From assembly GCF_032118995.1 (NCBI RefSeq), contig NC_092652.1, positions 22,247,044 to 22,311,043 of the forward strand: 64,000 nt of DNA. Direction: 5' to 3'. Positions 23,465 through 34,322 of this stretch are shown here, piece by piece. The translations under genes were made by a program, and so were the position numbers. The stretch's first letter is position 1; each line of letters starts with the position of its first letter. The notes below the pieces were generated by a model. That model was given only the letters and a program-made list of their open reading frames with translations. It did not search any database and was not told the DNA's origin. Source of the stretch: Asterias amurensis. Its lineage: Eukaryota; Echinodermata; Asteroidea; Forcipulatida; Asteriidae.

Positions 23465-26400
23465 GGCCTATATAATAAAAAATAATAAGACTTGTAATGC
23501 GCACATATATCCACCCTGCTGGGTGTTCAAGGCGCAGTAAAACCCAAAAAACAAAACAAAAACAACGACCTCCAGATTAACGGGCCGCCGCTCTCAGCAA
23601 AGATATTGACAAAATAGGGACACCGCCAACAAAGGGCTAGATAGCTCAGTTGGTAGAGCGTCGGCACGTTAATCCGGAGGTCCACCTCTAGTCAATTCTT
23701 TGTTCAACCCCAAAATCAAATTATTTTATAAACAGGGGCCAATTTCATAGAGCTGCCTAAGCAAAAAATTTGCTTAAGCACGAAAACAGCTCGCTTATTT
23801 TACACATGTTACTGTCAAAAAATTTATGTCATATACATTGATTGTGGCTGGTATTTAGCATTAGCTGTTGTTCACTTAGCATAACAATTGAGTGGAGTCT
23901 TGGCCGGTAATCTGATTTTTCTAAGCAAGGATTTTTTTGCTTAAGCAAAATTTTGTGCTTAAGCAGCTCTATGAAATTGGGCCCTGGTACTTTGTACATT
24001 ATGTACAGTTCAGTAAAGTATAAAATTTAAGTTGAAAGGAAAGAAAAAAACATACAAAAAGATACAGCCCAAAGAATTTTTATTTGTATTGAGAAAATCA
24101 CCAAATACGCCCAATACTACCACTCATACACCATGGAGGTAGAAATAGAGGTACATAGCACAGAGAAATACAATTTCAGTGTTTGGTCGAAACACAGAGA
24201 AATGCCTAATGGTGCTAGTTGACCATGGGCCTGAAATTAACAGCAGGTTAACTCTGTAAATCTGTGCACCAATTGGCATATTACACGTGTGCATTCAACA
24301 GCTGTGCATAACAACAGCTGTTGTTCAGAATAAAACAAACACAAATAGATCCTTGGTTTGTCTGAGTTGAATTACTTCTAAATGCACACAGTACGTACAT
24401 GCTGTGCACAATAGCTAGGCCAACATTATAAATATTCAATCAATAATGGATGGTGCTATTTGTAGTCAATCAGGGGAAAAGACAAAAGGCAAATTAGTTG
24501 GATGGAAACAAGGTTTAAAGGAACACATACACTGAGCTTACAATTTTGTTTTTAAACAGTACATTTGATAAATTAATACAATTATTTATTTATAATAGTT
24601 CAAATTTAATTTAATTATGACAAGTTGGCAAAGCAAACAGTGTGGTAAAAGCGCACATTTGTGTGCCAAGTATATTTAGTATTACATATAGGCCTAGATG
24701 TGTTCACTGACTTGTCTCATTGTGGCATTTATGTCTGATTTGTGGTGTTGTCACCAGCAGAATGTAGGTTCGAATCCCAGTAGTGACACTTGTGCTCTTG
24801 AGCAAGGCACTTAACCATCAGTCTCCTGACGATGACTAGAGCAAGCAAGTCGAAACGTTGAGACCAATTCAGAACTGACTCCGCGGCAGTACAGTTAGTT
24901 ACGATCCTATAAGCTAAAGTAGTAGTCCAGTCTATTTTCTATACCATCCGCCCTGGTAATAGTTAAAAAGCAGGACAGTTCTTTTCAGAACTGAGAAGTC
25001 TCCCGAACCTCCGATTATCTACTCCGCGGCAGTAGAATAAAGCAAGACAGTTCCCTAAGAACAACTCTACCTGGCAAATAGATACACACATGGTGTTACT
25101 GCAAACCAAATATATATATTAACCATTATTGCTATGTAAAAAGTAACTGGTGCTCCATAAGTATCCATATTATTTGTTTACTATATTATTACAGAAATGT
25201 TGTTCGCTTTTTTATGTATCTGTCTCCATCCTCTTTGATGGTGTTTTTTTTTAATATGCCCGTCTCTCAATTTTTCATTTAACCGTCTTCAGGTCATAAT
25301 GAAGCAGAGGAGATCTTTGAGTGGATTGGTGAGAGCAAGAAGGTGCAAGGAAGATATCTCAACGACGATGATTTTGAGCATCTTACCCAAGCATCTACCG
25401 GCTCTACCACAGGTGACTGGCTGGTCCAGTTGTAAGTACCTTTAACAACATCATGCCTCAATTTGTTAAATTCGTAACTTATTTTTTCCGTTTCTTTTTA
25501 TGTTATTTTATTTTATTTTATTTTTTGGGGGGAGGGCATTTGTCAGTCATAGTCTTTTTCCAGAGATGGCGTATTTTGTTTACACTCACGTCAGGTTATC
25601 TAATAAAAATAGTAAACAAGCATAACAAAAGCACTGAAAAGAGGTTCAAAAAGATAAATCCAAATGGAAACTACAATTTTAATTAGCATCCCTTGTGCCC
25701 CTCCTTCTTAGTTTCGGCACTGGCTATACCTCTACTCTTAAAGACAGTGGACACTGTTGGTAATTGTCAAAGACCAGTCTTCTCATGTGGTGTATCTCAA
25801 CATATGCATAAAATAACAAACCTGTGAAAATTTGAGCTCAATCGGTCTTCGAACTTGCGAAATAATAATGAAAGAAAAAATCACCCATGTCACACGAAGT
25901 TGTGTGCGTTTAGATGGTTGATTTCGAGACCTCAAGTTCTAAATCTGAGGTCTCAAAATCAAATTCATGGAAAATTACTTCTTTCTCGAAAACTATGGCC
26001 CTTCAGAGGGAGCCGTTTCTCACAATGTTTTATACCATCAACCTCTCCCCATTACTCGTCACCAAGAAAGGTTTTATGCTAAAAATTATTTTGAGTTATT
26101 ACCAATAGTGTCCACTGCCTTTAAACAGCATTCTCCATTGACAGTGGTCTACTTGTCAAATGCCAGTTAAAACACCTGAGGTCCTGTCAAATTAAACATC
26201 AAGTGGTTCTGCTGGATAGCTCAGTGGAAGCTCAGTGGAAGCATTGAGCAAAAAAAATCATCTTTTTTTACATTCTTCATTAAGTTATTGCCTAAAGGAC
26301 GCAGTATATTTTGTAGAATTCCTGACTTTCATATCTGATATATTTTTGTTTATAGCTGTGACCCTGAGAGACCACAATGTGAGGCGTTAATCGCATCATG

Positions 26401-29400
26401 GGAGGCAGTTGCCTACAGGTAAACTCATAATAACTGCTAGACAAATAACGCATAACTATGCAAGTTAATGAGGATTAACTGCAAAATTTCAAAAGAAAAA
26501 ATTGAAGTTAGTTTGCTTTTGCTCCATTTAATTGTCTCTGCTGTTATTACTTGTACTTTAATTGATTAGAACATCACTTGAACCTTGGATGAAAGTCTTG
26601 GGCTCTACCAACTAAGCCGCTAGCCTAATGATGGTGGTCTTTCTTTGAAGCCGATATCAGTATGGTGCGTGATCTCTGGCTTTTGAAATGACAACTTCAG
26701 GTCGTTCGGGGTACCCTCAAACTGGTACCCTCAAACAAAGTTATTGACAAAATATCGAGGCCAACCACGCATAATGGGATACTTTTAAACGATAGTTTCC
26801 AGCAGACATACGAGGTTAATTTCCATTGTTAAAGGCAATGGACACTATTGGTAATTACAAAAAAAAAAACGGCTCCCTCTGAAGTGCCATAGTTTTCGAG
26901 AAAGAAGTAATTTTCCACGAATTTGATTTTTCGAGACCTCAGATTTAGAACTTGAGGTCTTGAAATCAACCATCTAAACGCACACAACTTCGTGTGACAA
27001 GGTGTTTTTTCTTTCATTATTATCTCGCAAGTTCGATGACCGAGCTCAAATTGAGGTCAAATTTTCACAGGTTTGTAATTTTATGCATATGTTGAGATAC
27101 ACCAACTGTAGAGGCTAGTCTTTGACAATTACCAATAGTGTCCACTGCCTTTAACAAAGTTCTTAGCATGATCACATTTACAGCGAACAATGAATTCACC
27201 TGGTATGTCTGCTGCCACCTCGAGAACCCTAAAAGTCCCCCATTGTTGTCAATGTTTGTGGTACAAAAGAAATGTGTCTTGTCCCTCCATAGTGACCCTT
27301 TCATTCAAATTTATCAATTCTAACTTTCAACTGTTATCAATCCCCAGCCGTGGCACTTGTGGCCTTAAACAAGACACTTAACCATTGCTTTGTCCTTCGG
27401 ATGGGACGTAAAGCCGTTGGTCCCATGTGTTGTGTAACGCATGTGAAAGAACCCAGTGCCCTTATCGAAAAGAGAAGGGGTTCGCCCCGGTGTTCCTGGC
27501 TGTGGCTGCTCAATGCGCCGTAGCACCTTGTAAACCCTTATCCTACATAGTTGGATCTCAGAATTCATAACTTCAATAACTGATTTCCTGTTTAATGTAT
27601 ACTCAGCGCCTTGACAAAACTTTGAATATTATTATTATTATCATTAAATTTTGGACTTTTATTCCAGATTGAAGGGGAAGGTTAATGTAGCAACGGTTGA
27701 CATCAGCAAGAACCCTAACCTGGTAAAAAGATTTAGTGTTGCAATTGAAAGAACACCGTATGTGGTTTTGTAAGTATAAGACTACTTAAGTGTCATTCAG
27801 TGCCCAATTATATATTAGCCTTTTTGAGATATGGTGGACACTATATATACTTGCACTGGTTGGTTTGGGTATGTACAAACCATTTTACCCAAACTGAATA
27901 GTTGGTAGCAGTATGTCCACCATACCTCACAATGGCTTATGGCTCTGCTCATCCCATAATATACCGGTCCATTACGCCCCGCCTCCTTACCAGTTGACCA
28001 ATCACTGATCACAGCCGCGAAACCCAATCACCATTAGTGCAAAGATCACCAAACGGTTCAAATGGTGATCAGATTTCGCGGTTGTGATTGGTCAATGATA
28101 ATTGGGCCTGGCTTAATGGATCGGTGTATTATGCATATACGATCATCATTCTCTGCTAACTTGGTATAGGGTTATCTGTGTAAGCGAGTAGGGCCTAGAA
28201 ATGTAGAGCATGCACAAAGCAAAAAATTGAAAGGTAAATTTCATATTCATAATGATCAAAGGTCACTAAATGAAAAATAAATTTAAATATTTGCAAAAAA
28301 AAACTAGAATCAACAAATCAATGTTTCTCTTTGCCAAACAAATGCTTTGAAGATCACTCTTGATAAAAAAAACAATAGACCCTTCCCATGAAATATGTAA
28401 ACTGCACATAGTACGTGCGCACTAATGTTTTGGTTGGCAAAATGAGGGAACATCGCGCTGTTTTGTACACGGCTAATGGGTGCGTGACGCAGACGCGATT
28501 GCGCGTCTGCTTAGTGCACAACTCTATGGCGTTTGCCAACCAACAGGGTCTGTACCCATGCGTGAATGTGATTAGCATATTTCATGGGAAGGGTCCATTA
28601 CCAGGAGCTCAAAAATGCAAAATCAAGTTCATGAAACCCCTACAAATTGTACTAAGGACATTGGCACTATATTCCAATCTAATTCCCGCATGTCCCAATG
28701 GGTCATTCCAACCTCTTGATCTCTTACACTGAACCAATCTACCCCCTCTTACCTATGCATGGGCACAAAAACACATAACCTGGGCCCAATTTCACAGAGT
28801 TGCTTCAGCAGAAAGAGTGCTTAACTACTCTCTGCCAAGCAGAAATGAGTAGGTAGTTTGGCTGGTAACCATATTCTGGTCAGCATCATTTTGTTATGCT
28901 TAGCATCTTTTGTGCTGAAGCAGCTCTATGAAATTGGCCCATATTCCCAGACTTCTTTCAGCTGAGACCTCTTATATTCTGCAATTCCTTTGTCAATTAG
29001 GTAAATATTGCAAAATTTCTTATTTTTGACCTCGTGAGGGCGCTCCCAATCACACTTCTGGGGTATTCATTCATATACAAAACAGTTATTAAAGACTGGA
29101 ACACATTACTACCACAGCAATGTACCCATCCGCACAATAAGACTTTTAAAGAAGCCGTTCTAATCCACCTCTAACATGTCTAAAGCAACTTAAAACTACG
29201 GTGCAACAAAAGTGACGGACCAGCGACTAAAACTGTGCCGGACGAAGCGCGTTTACTCCACTGATCTCACGTAAGTGACAAAAAGACTATTGACAGCGCC
29301 CGCCAAGGTAAAACAAAAAGGGCTCATTTCGCTTTTCTAAATCCCGTTTTCTTTACTTGTAGTTTCCATTATTCCTTTCACCCCCTTTCCTTTCTCACCC

Positions 29401-32400
29401 CATAGATTCCATAACGGTAAGCAGTTTCCCTATGGTCTATTTCATTTCGGTATCGTCTCTTTGACACATTTTGCTGAGAAATCCTACAAGCATGTGCAGG
29501 GTACCGTGGTAAAACCTCCCCCTGCCCCATTGTGAGTATACGAGGCGCTGTAACAGGTTGTTTGCTCTAGCAGGACTGATTCATCCAGCCAGATCTGGGA
29601 TAGGATGGGCAACGTTAGTACCACCTAGTATAGCTTGATTGTCATGCTTAATAGGGTGCACAACAGAATACTCTGTAGTTTGTGGCGTGTCATGGCCGAG
29701 CGGTTAAGAGCACCGGATTCAAGCTCTGGTGTTTGATCAGCAGAGTGTGGGTTCGATTCCCTTTCATGACACTTGCTACGTAAAATTGGGGAGGTAGTGC
29801 TTTCTGCTCGGCCAGGCTTCGGACTGATGATACCCAAGCCTACATCCGTATGGACTGTAAAAGGGGTAACCCTGTTTCAGCCCTAGGAGTAGGTGGCAAC
29901 GGCCTCTGGACAAAAATAATTGTAGCCCACACCTTGAAGTGGCCTTAAGGCCTTGTGTGTCTGGCGACTTGCATAAAAAAAAAAATATAAAAACAGTGAC
30001 TCAATTCAGACACCTTTACCACTCTCTGCAGTGACATTCTGCAGACGTTGTACTGCTCTCTCCAGTAACACAGTGACAATTGTGCACCATCAGGCATTTT
30101 CATTTTGCAAAGGGCACTTCCATTGGAAAATCTTAAAGTCTATGGGAAGTTTTTTGAAGGGGCACCAAGGCCAAGACCAAGGGCAACAGAAACCATGGCC
30201 TTTGTGGCCTTTGTGTAATTCCAGGCATGTTGTGAAGGCACAACGCACACAACTTTATTTGTAGCCAACACCGGAAGTGGCCTTCAGCCCTTGTTTGTCT
30301 GGCAACTTGCATAACAAAAATTAAAACAAATCTGCAGTGACACATAGCAGAACATTGTACCACTCTATACACTCACACATTACAGACATTGTACCACTCA
30401 TAACAGTCTGTACCTAATGAATTATTTTCATTTGAACCAGTGAACATAATTATCTTATATTGGATACACTAAAAGTGTTCCATCGTGGGTTGAATATCTC
30501 ATGCTTGAATAATCATGCCGGACATGGGCATACCCTGGAGTAGGGGTCAGCGCTAAAACCCTGGGGTATTCTTGACATGAAAATCAATCTACCCCTAATC
30601 TAGATCTGGTGAAGATGTCTCACTTCTGTCAATAGCAAACAGCCTTCTACAGTGATTTCATAAAATGATAATGTATGATTGTTAAAACATTTTGAAATAC
30701 TGCCACTCATGCGGACACATCAGCATCAAGGATGAGAAATTGTACAAGCTTCATCGGAAGATGATCTATGCTCCTTCTATACAACTGGAAAACTTCATGT
30801 CTGTTGGCTACACCGAGAGTAGGGTATTCAAAGTACCCAAAGAACGAACATTCTTGTAAGTCTGGTCTTTTTTTAACAAGAGGGGACACAAAGACGGTTT
30901 TTGTCCCCATTTCTCGGAAGAGGGTTGATTAAGCTTGTTTGTTTGAGGTTTTAAGTATAAAGCTCAGCTCATATTTACTGCGAATGTAAATGCGATCTGA
31001 CTTTTGTAAAAACAGTTCAGCTGTGCGCAACTCCTGCCAAACATGGGCAGCGAAAACAGGGCCATGACATCAAAAGTATGAACCGGCCAGGCTTCAGACT
31101 GATGATACCCAAGCCTATATCCGTATGGACTGTAAAAGGGGTAACCCTGTTTCAGCCCCAGGAGTAGGTGGCAACGGCCTCTGGACAAAAATAATTGTAG
31201 CCCACACCTTGAAGTGGCCTTCAGGCCTTGTGTGTCTGGCGACTTGCATAAAAAAAAATACTTGAAGATTCACAGCTTTGCATGGTGCAAAAACCATGAA
31301 GTGAAACAAGCTAGAAGTCATGTAAAGATAATCTCCTTTAAAGATGGGGTGGTTCTGAGAAGAATCGGTGGTAAGAAAAATCTCTCTGTTGGTCTTTAAG
31401 AGACAGATGTGTTTTTCTAGTTATGTATCAAGTATTAGACCTAAGGAATCTGATTGGGTAAGTTTTAAATACTTTAGGTTTGAACAAAGAGAAATTGACT
31501 GGACCAATGACCTCCGGATAGACCTACCTGCACTTTACCAGCTGAGGTATGCAGCCTTATGATGGCTGGCTCCCTATTAGTCAATATCTTTGCTCAGGGG
31601 TTAAGTTTCACAAAGAGATAGGACTAGTCCTAACTTAAAACTAGTTCTAACTTAGGACTAGTCCTAAGGGATATCATAAACACACGGCTAAGACTAGTCT
31701 TAACACTTTGTGTAATCCACCCCTGACCAGTGATTGGAATAGCCATTAGATTTGGTTTCTTTTGATGTATAAAATATTTGTAATGCATTTTTTGTTTACC
31801 TGGCTTCGGGACCTTACTACTGGTCAATGTACAGATTGATGTAAAGGAAGCATTTAAAATTAGCCCTAGGAACTTCTAATTTGAAGCTTTTGTGATTTTG
31901 TTTTTATTTTACAGTGATGACCTGACAGAGAGTATTGCTAACAAATTAAAGGTATTGGATTTTATTTCTATTGGTTTTTGCTACCAAAACAGTTGCTGGC
32001 AGTGTAAGCACTTCATGTAATCCACCATGTACATAAACTGACAACCCTGTAGAAGTTCGAGATCAATCGGCCATCTAGGTCACAAGAAAGTTGTAAAAAA
32101 ACGATAACACATTTTGCATGATATCGATTTTAAACAAAATAATTTAGCGAAAAACTCAAAACGGGAAATTAGTTTTATTTATTTGTCATCAAATATGACA
32201 TTTCAGATAGAAATATTTCAAAAGAATTTTTCTACTTTCATCACCATCAGATTGTGTAAGTTTTAAGTAAATGTTTGATATTAGAAGAGTTTTTTTTAAT
32301 ACCATATCTGTAAAGTTCCTTTAACATTTTTAAGCATTGGTCGTCTAAACTTTCGTCATCATTACATATTGAGAGAATGATCCATGTCTTTTTCTTTTTT

Positions 32401-32550
32401 TTCATTCAGGATACCCAAGCCAGTGTGCCAGGTCTATTTGTGATCATAGTTGTGTGTCTCGTGGTATTTTCTCTTGTCCTCTGCAAGGTGTTCTGTGGCG
32501 GCTCATCGTCAAGGGGATTCAGCTCAAAGGGACCCAAGAAGGGGGTATAA
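21550..32550 (+). CDS. Two-thioredoxin-domain, single-pass membrane protein (PDI/TMX-like), 8 exons
   Basis: Exons 21550-21709, 22552-22740, 25293-25431, 26356-26418, 27668-27769, 29406-29531, 31915-31951 and 32410-32550 join with GT-AG borders and matching phases to 318 residues. Residues 1-26 are a hydrophobic signal peptide starting MASFYRIF. The first thioredoxin domain (about 30-130) has a redox motif C58-K-N-C61 without the usual preceding Trp, and IPSVVLF with the cis-proline. The second (about 150-255) has C164 and C171 separated by six residues instead of CxxC, then VNVATVDISKNPNLVKRF and cis-Pro214. A membrane segment (about 281-298) and a short basic tail follow, so the protein is predicted type I with its domains in the ER lumen. 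A disulfide exchange or chaperone role is inferred from the family; the altered second site suggests a structural or substrate-binding domain. A possible AATAAA lies at 33410-33415. Orthology to a named TMX or TXNDC gene is not established. Spare exon: see 30724-30855. Confidence 0.9.
22982..23225. repeat. Family C inverted-repeat element
   Basis: GGGCCCAATTTCATGAAGCC at the left pairs with GGCTTTATGAAATTGGGCT at the right. The arms extend inward (AAACAGGATTACCAACCAAAT and its complement). Intron 2 of the thioredoxin gene. Confidence 0.85.
23388..23465. repeat. (AAT)n microsatellite
   Basis: About 24 trinucleotide units with one early imperfection. It adjoins a short repeat-like block (GCGCACATATATCCACC, 23499). 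Confidence 0.95.
23566..23720. repeat. Inverted pair of tRNA-Asn-like SINE heads
   Basis: The plus head at 23635 (TAGATAGCTCAGTTGGTAGA, loop ACGTTAA with GTT, TCCGGAGGTC) faces a minus remnant at 23566-23595 (ACCTCCAGATTAACG). The T-arm and B-box are lost, so neither is a working tRNA gene. Confidence 0.6.
23735..23984. repeat. Family C inverted-repeat element
   Basis: GGGGCCAATTTCATAGAGCTG and CAGCTCTATGAAATTGGGCCC as ends; internal TTTGCTTAAGCA on both sides. Confidence 0.85.
24740..25085 (+). repeat. SINE/retroelement UTR-like segment with CTGACGA...GAAA core
   Basis: Has a tRNA B-box-like GGTTCGAATCCCAG (24769), GAGCAAGGCACTTAACC, CTGACGA (24826-24832) and GAAA (24852). ACTCCGCGGCAGTA recurs at 24888 and 25021 (133 bp apart). 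I recall similar CTGAnGA...GAAACG sequence in Penelope-type element UTRs. Confidence 0.45.
25738..26126 (-). repeat. Family A miniature element (thioredoxin gene intron 3)
   Basis: CTTAAAGACAGTGGACACTG to GTGTCCACTGCCTTTAA. Well preserved, with the central hairpin. Confidence 0.9.
26570..26626 (-). repeat. tRNA-like SINE remnant
   Basis: On the minus strand TAGCGGCTTAGTTGGTAGAG (A-box) is followed by CCAAGGTTCAAGTGA (B-box). The acceptor stem does not pair. Confidence 0.45.
26828..27156 (+). repeat. Family A miniature element (thioredoxin gene intron 4)
   Basis: TTAAAGGCAATGGACACTATTG to GTGTCCACTGCCTTTAA. About 60 bp after the left tip are replaced by an A-run. Confidence 0.9.
27341..27649 (+). 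repeat. tRNA-derived SINE 3' part with (ATT)n tail
   Basis: AAGACACTTAACCATTGC, CCTTCGGATGGGACGTAAAG, GGGGTTCGCCCCGGTG and the ending TCAGCGCCTTGACAAAAC plus ATT repeats form a SINE body that I recall from echinoderm and amphioxus sequence. The tRNA head is missing or truncated. Confidence 0.7.
27955..28133. repeat. Foldback element (thioredoxin gene intron 5)
   Basis: CATAATATACCGGTCCATTA pairs with TTAATGGATCGGTGTATTATG. Inner TGACCAATCACTGATCACAG pairs with CTGTGATTGGTCA-like sequence (GTTGTGATTGGTCAATGA). Confidence 0.75.
28376..28597. repeat. Inverted-repeat element, 222 bp
   Basis: AGACCCTTCCCATGAAATATG and CATATTTCATGGGAAGGGTC form ~20-bp terminal inverted repeats. TGGTTGGCAAA is repeated inverted inside. 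Confidence 0.85.
28782..28940. repeat. Family C inverted-repeat element, short
   Basis: GGGCCCAATTTCACAGAGTTG and CAGCTCTATGAAATTGGCCC as ends, 159 bp in total. Confidence 0.8.
29064..29174 (+). pseudogene. LINE reverse-transcriptase C-terminal fragment
   Basis: A 36-codon frame reads YSFIYKTVIKDWNTLLPQQC...NKTFKEAVLIHL then stop. This matches the typical end of non-LTR retrotransposon ORF2 (FFPRTIRDWNxLP...SFKxxL). It is a short 3' remnant in thioredoxin-gene intron 5. Confidence 0.65.
29687..29992 (+). repeat. tRNA-Leu-like SINE, full length
   Basis: The head (29687-29773) has GTGTCATGGCCGAGCGG, an anticodon-like loop TTCAAGC (CAA), a long variable arm and GGGTTCGATTCCC, closed by CATGACAC. 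A ~200-bp body and an A-rich tail follow. The body recurs 5'-truncated at 31083 and 30258. Confidence 0.8.
30258..30322 (+). repeat. Short 3' fragment of the tRNA-Leu SINE
   Basis: TTTGTAGCCAACACC...GTGGCCTTCAGCCCTTG and CTGGCAACTTGCATAAC match the SINE 3' end. It follows an unclassified repeat-like stretch (30100-30230). Confidence 0.6.
30724..30855 (+). CDS. Candidate alternative (mutually exclusive) exon 6b of the thioredoxin-domain gene
   Basis: This lies in the intron between exon 6 (29406-29531) and exon 7 (31915). The segment is 132 nt, fully open, bounded by AG at 30722-30723 and a strong GTAAGT donor at 30856. Its phase is 2 on both sides, exactly like exon 6 (126 nt). Spliced after exon 5 it reads TPYVVF-IKDEKLYKLHRK, a good match to the thioredoxin strand-hairpin that follows the cis-proline; it then gives SIQLENFMSVGY, equivalent to the last helix (exon 6: SLTHFAEKSY). 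Using it in place of exon 6 would give a 320-residue protein with a different final hairpin, helix and linker. The polypyrimidine tract is weak, so it could be a minor, regulated or decayed exon. Confidence 0.65.
31083..31260 (+). repeat. 5'-truncated copy of the tRNA-Leu SINE
   Basis: Matches the body of the 29687 copy from GGCCAGGCTTC through GGCGACTTGCAT and the A tail, at a few percent divergence. Confidence 0.85.
31596..31725. repeat. Short inverted-repeat element, ~130 bp
   Basis: AGGGGTTAAGTTTCACAAAG pairs imperfectly with CTTTGTGTAATCCACCCCT. The interior repeats GGACTAGTCCTAA and AGACTAGTCTTAA. Confidence 0.7.
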
Positions 32551-34322
32551 CTTTAAGTTGTTACCTAGAAGTCTTGCTGTAGTGTTTTAATTTTGTTTCT
32601 ATTATTGACCCAATTCATCTGACCTCATCATCGCATACGTGTTTGTGCCATTTTGGGAGTCAATATTGTGTGTTTTACAGTAGTGTATTTCATTGCTTAC
32701 CAAGTGTTTTATGGGCAAACCCTTGTCACACTGTATCATTTATCCTTGTGGAATACAGCCTTGGGACTTTTTTTACCCCATGGCTACCTGGCACACTTTC
32801 ACTCTGTGTTCATATCCATGGAGTTCTGGTTGAGTGTTTTAGGAATACCCCAGGGTTATACAGCTTACCCAACTCCAGAACATGGGTGGCTTTTCCCCAA
32901 GGGTATGCCCACTTACCTGTCAGACAAAGGGCAGACTAGGTAAGGTGTGAGGCTGTTATTCCCTGGGGCCACCCCGGGGAAATAGAGTAGTGTGGAAAGG
33001 GCTCAAGTTGACTCCCAAGGTGGTGAGCGTGGCAGATAGTGCGTAGGTTGGTGAAAGGGCTCAATACATGTGCATGCATCAGAGCAGAGCTTAGTTTTTA
33101 CTCGGAGACTATGCTGTAGATTGAGTAACTTGATGTGCCTTGTTTAATTTTTTTTTATTTCCTTTTAATATTCAGGAAGATACAAATCATGTTGGTGGTA
33201 TTTGTACAAGTCTTTGTTAAGTACGGTTAAAGACAAAACTTTTATCTTTTTAAAACTGGAATTTGTTTACATTATTCTACATTCCATGAAGGGAAAATCT
33301 TCATCTTGATGGGGAAATCTACTACCGATTAGGCCAGAGAACTTGAACTATCATTTGCATTATACGTGAAAGATTACTTACAAAAATTATGCAGTCCATT
33401 AACTGGCTTAATAAATCTTGAACAGCCCCCCCCCCCATAAAAAACTGTTTATTACTGGAACTTTTGAAAAATTCGACATTGTCTGGATTGGACCTTGCTA
33501 ATGCTAAGCGAGCGTCTCGTAATGGGACATACGTGATCGTGTACGGAGATAATTATTTGTTTTACAAGTTTGTTTGGGTTGGTAAAATAAAACATATTTT
33601 TCATAAAACACAACTGAATTGTCACAATGGCTTTACCATTTTGACACACTATTAGTATTCAAATTACAATGGAGACATTATTTATTTTAAGTTATTAAAT
33701 TATGTTTCTTTGAACTGTTTACTATTTTAATTTATGGACAGTAATACTTGCCATCAATACAATTGTATTTATGATCGAAGATGTGTGTTTCATTTTATTA
33801 AAATACTTTAAATTAGTTTGGTAGATGTAGAATTGTTTCTCTATAGTGCGTATTTTTTTTTCTATTGATGTATTTTAATCACTTGCCAACAACTGCAATA
33901 ATTATAGATATCGCGATAGTCTGAAGTGATTTCACGACAAATCTTTTTTAGGCCACTCTAAAAATTATCAAGAATGTGTCTTTGACCCGGGATAAATATG
34001 ATTCCTTATTGTTTGTACTTCAGTTGATGTGGGTAAAATTTCTTGGTAGTTCAAGTGTATTTTGTGTCCTTGTGAATTTGCTTACAAAACATTTTTATTC
34101 ACACATTAGAAATTATTGCTGAGGAGCGTTTTTCCATACCACATTTTAAATTTCGTATTGGTGACCTACATTTTTAAGGTTCCTTTACAGTTAAAACAAA
34201 AAGTGGAGACGAACACGAACCATTTTATTCCGGGAAGGTTACCTCTGAAAGAAAGCGGTACTATCAAAGTTGACTATCTTCAATGTTTTGATTTGATGTT
34301 GGTCTCGAAATAAAAACTTACG

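Noticed and set aside
23635-23690. Functional tRNA-Asn gene
   Set aside because: A-box and anticodon loop are present, but the T-arm and matching acceptor strand are missing.
29687-29773. Functional tRNA-Leu gene
   Set aside because: Acceptor and T-arm lengths do not fit a cloverleaf, and the sequence continues into a SINE body with A tail that recurs nearby.
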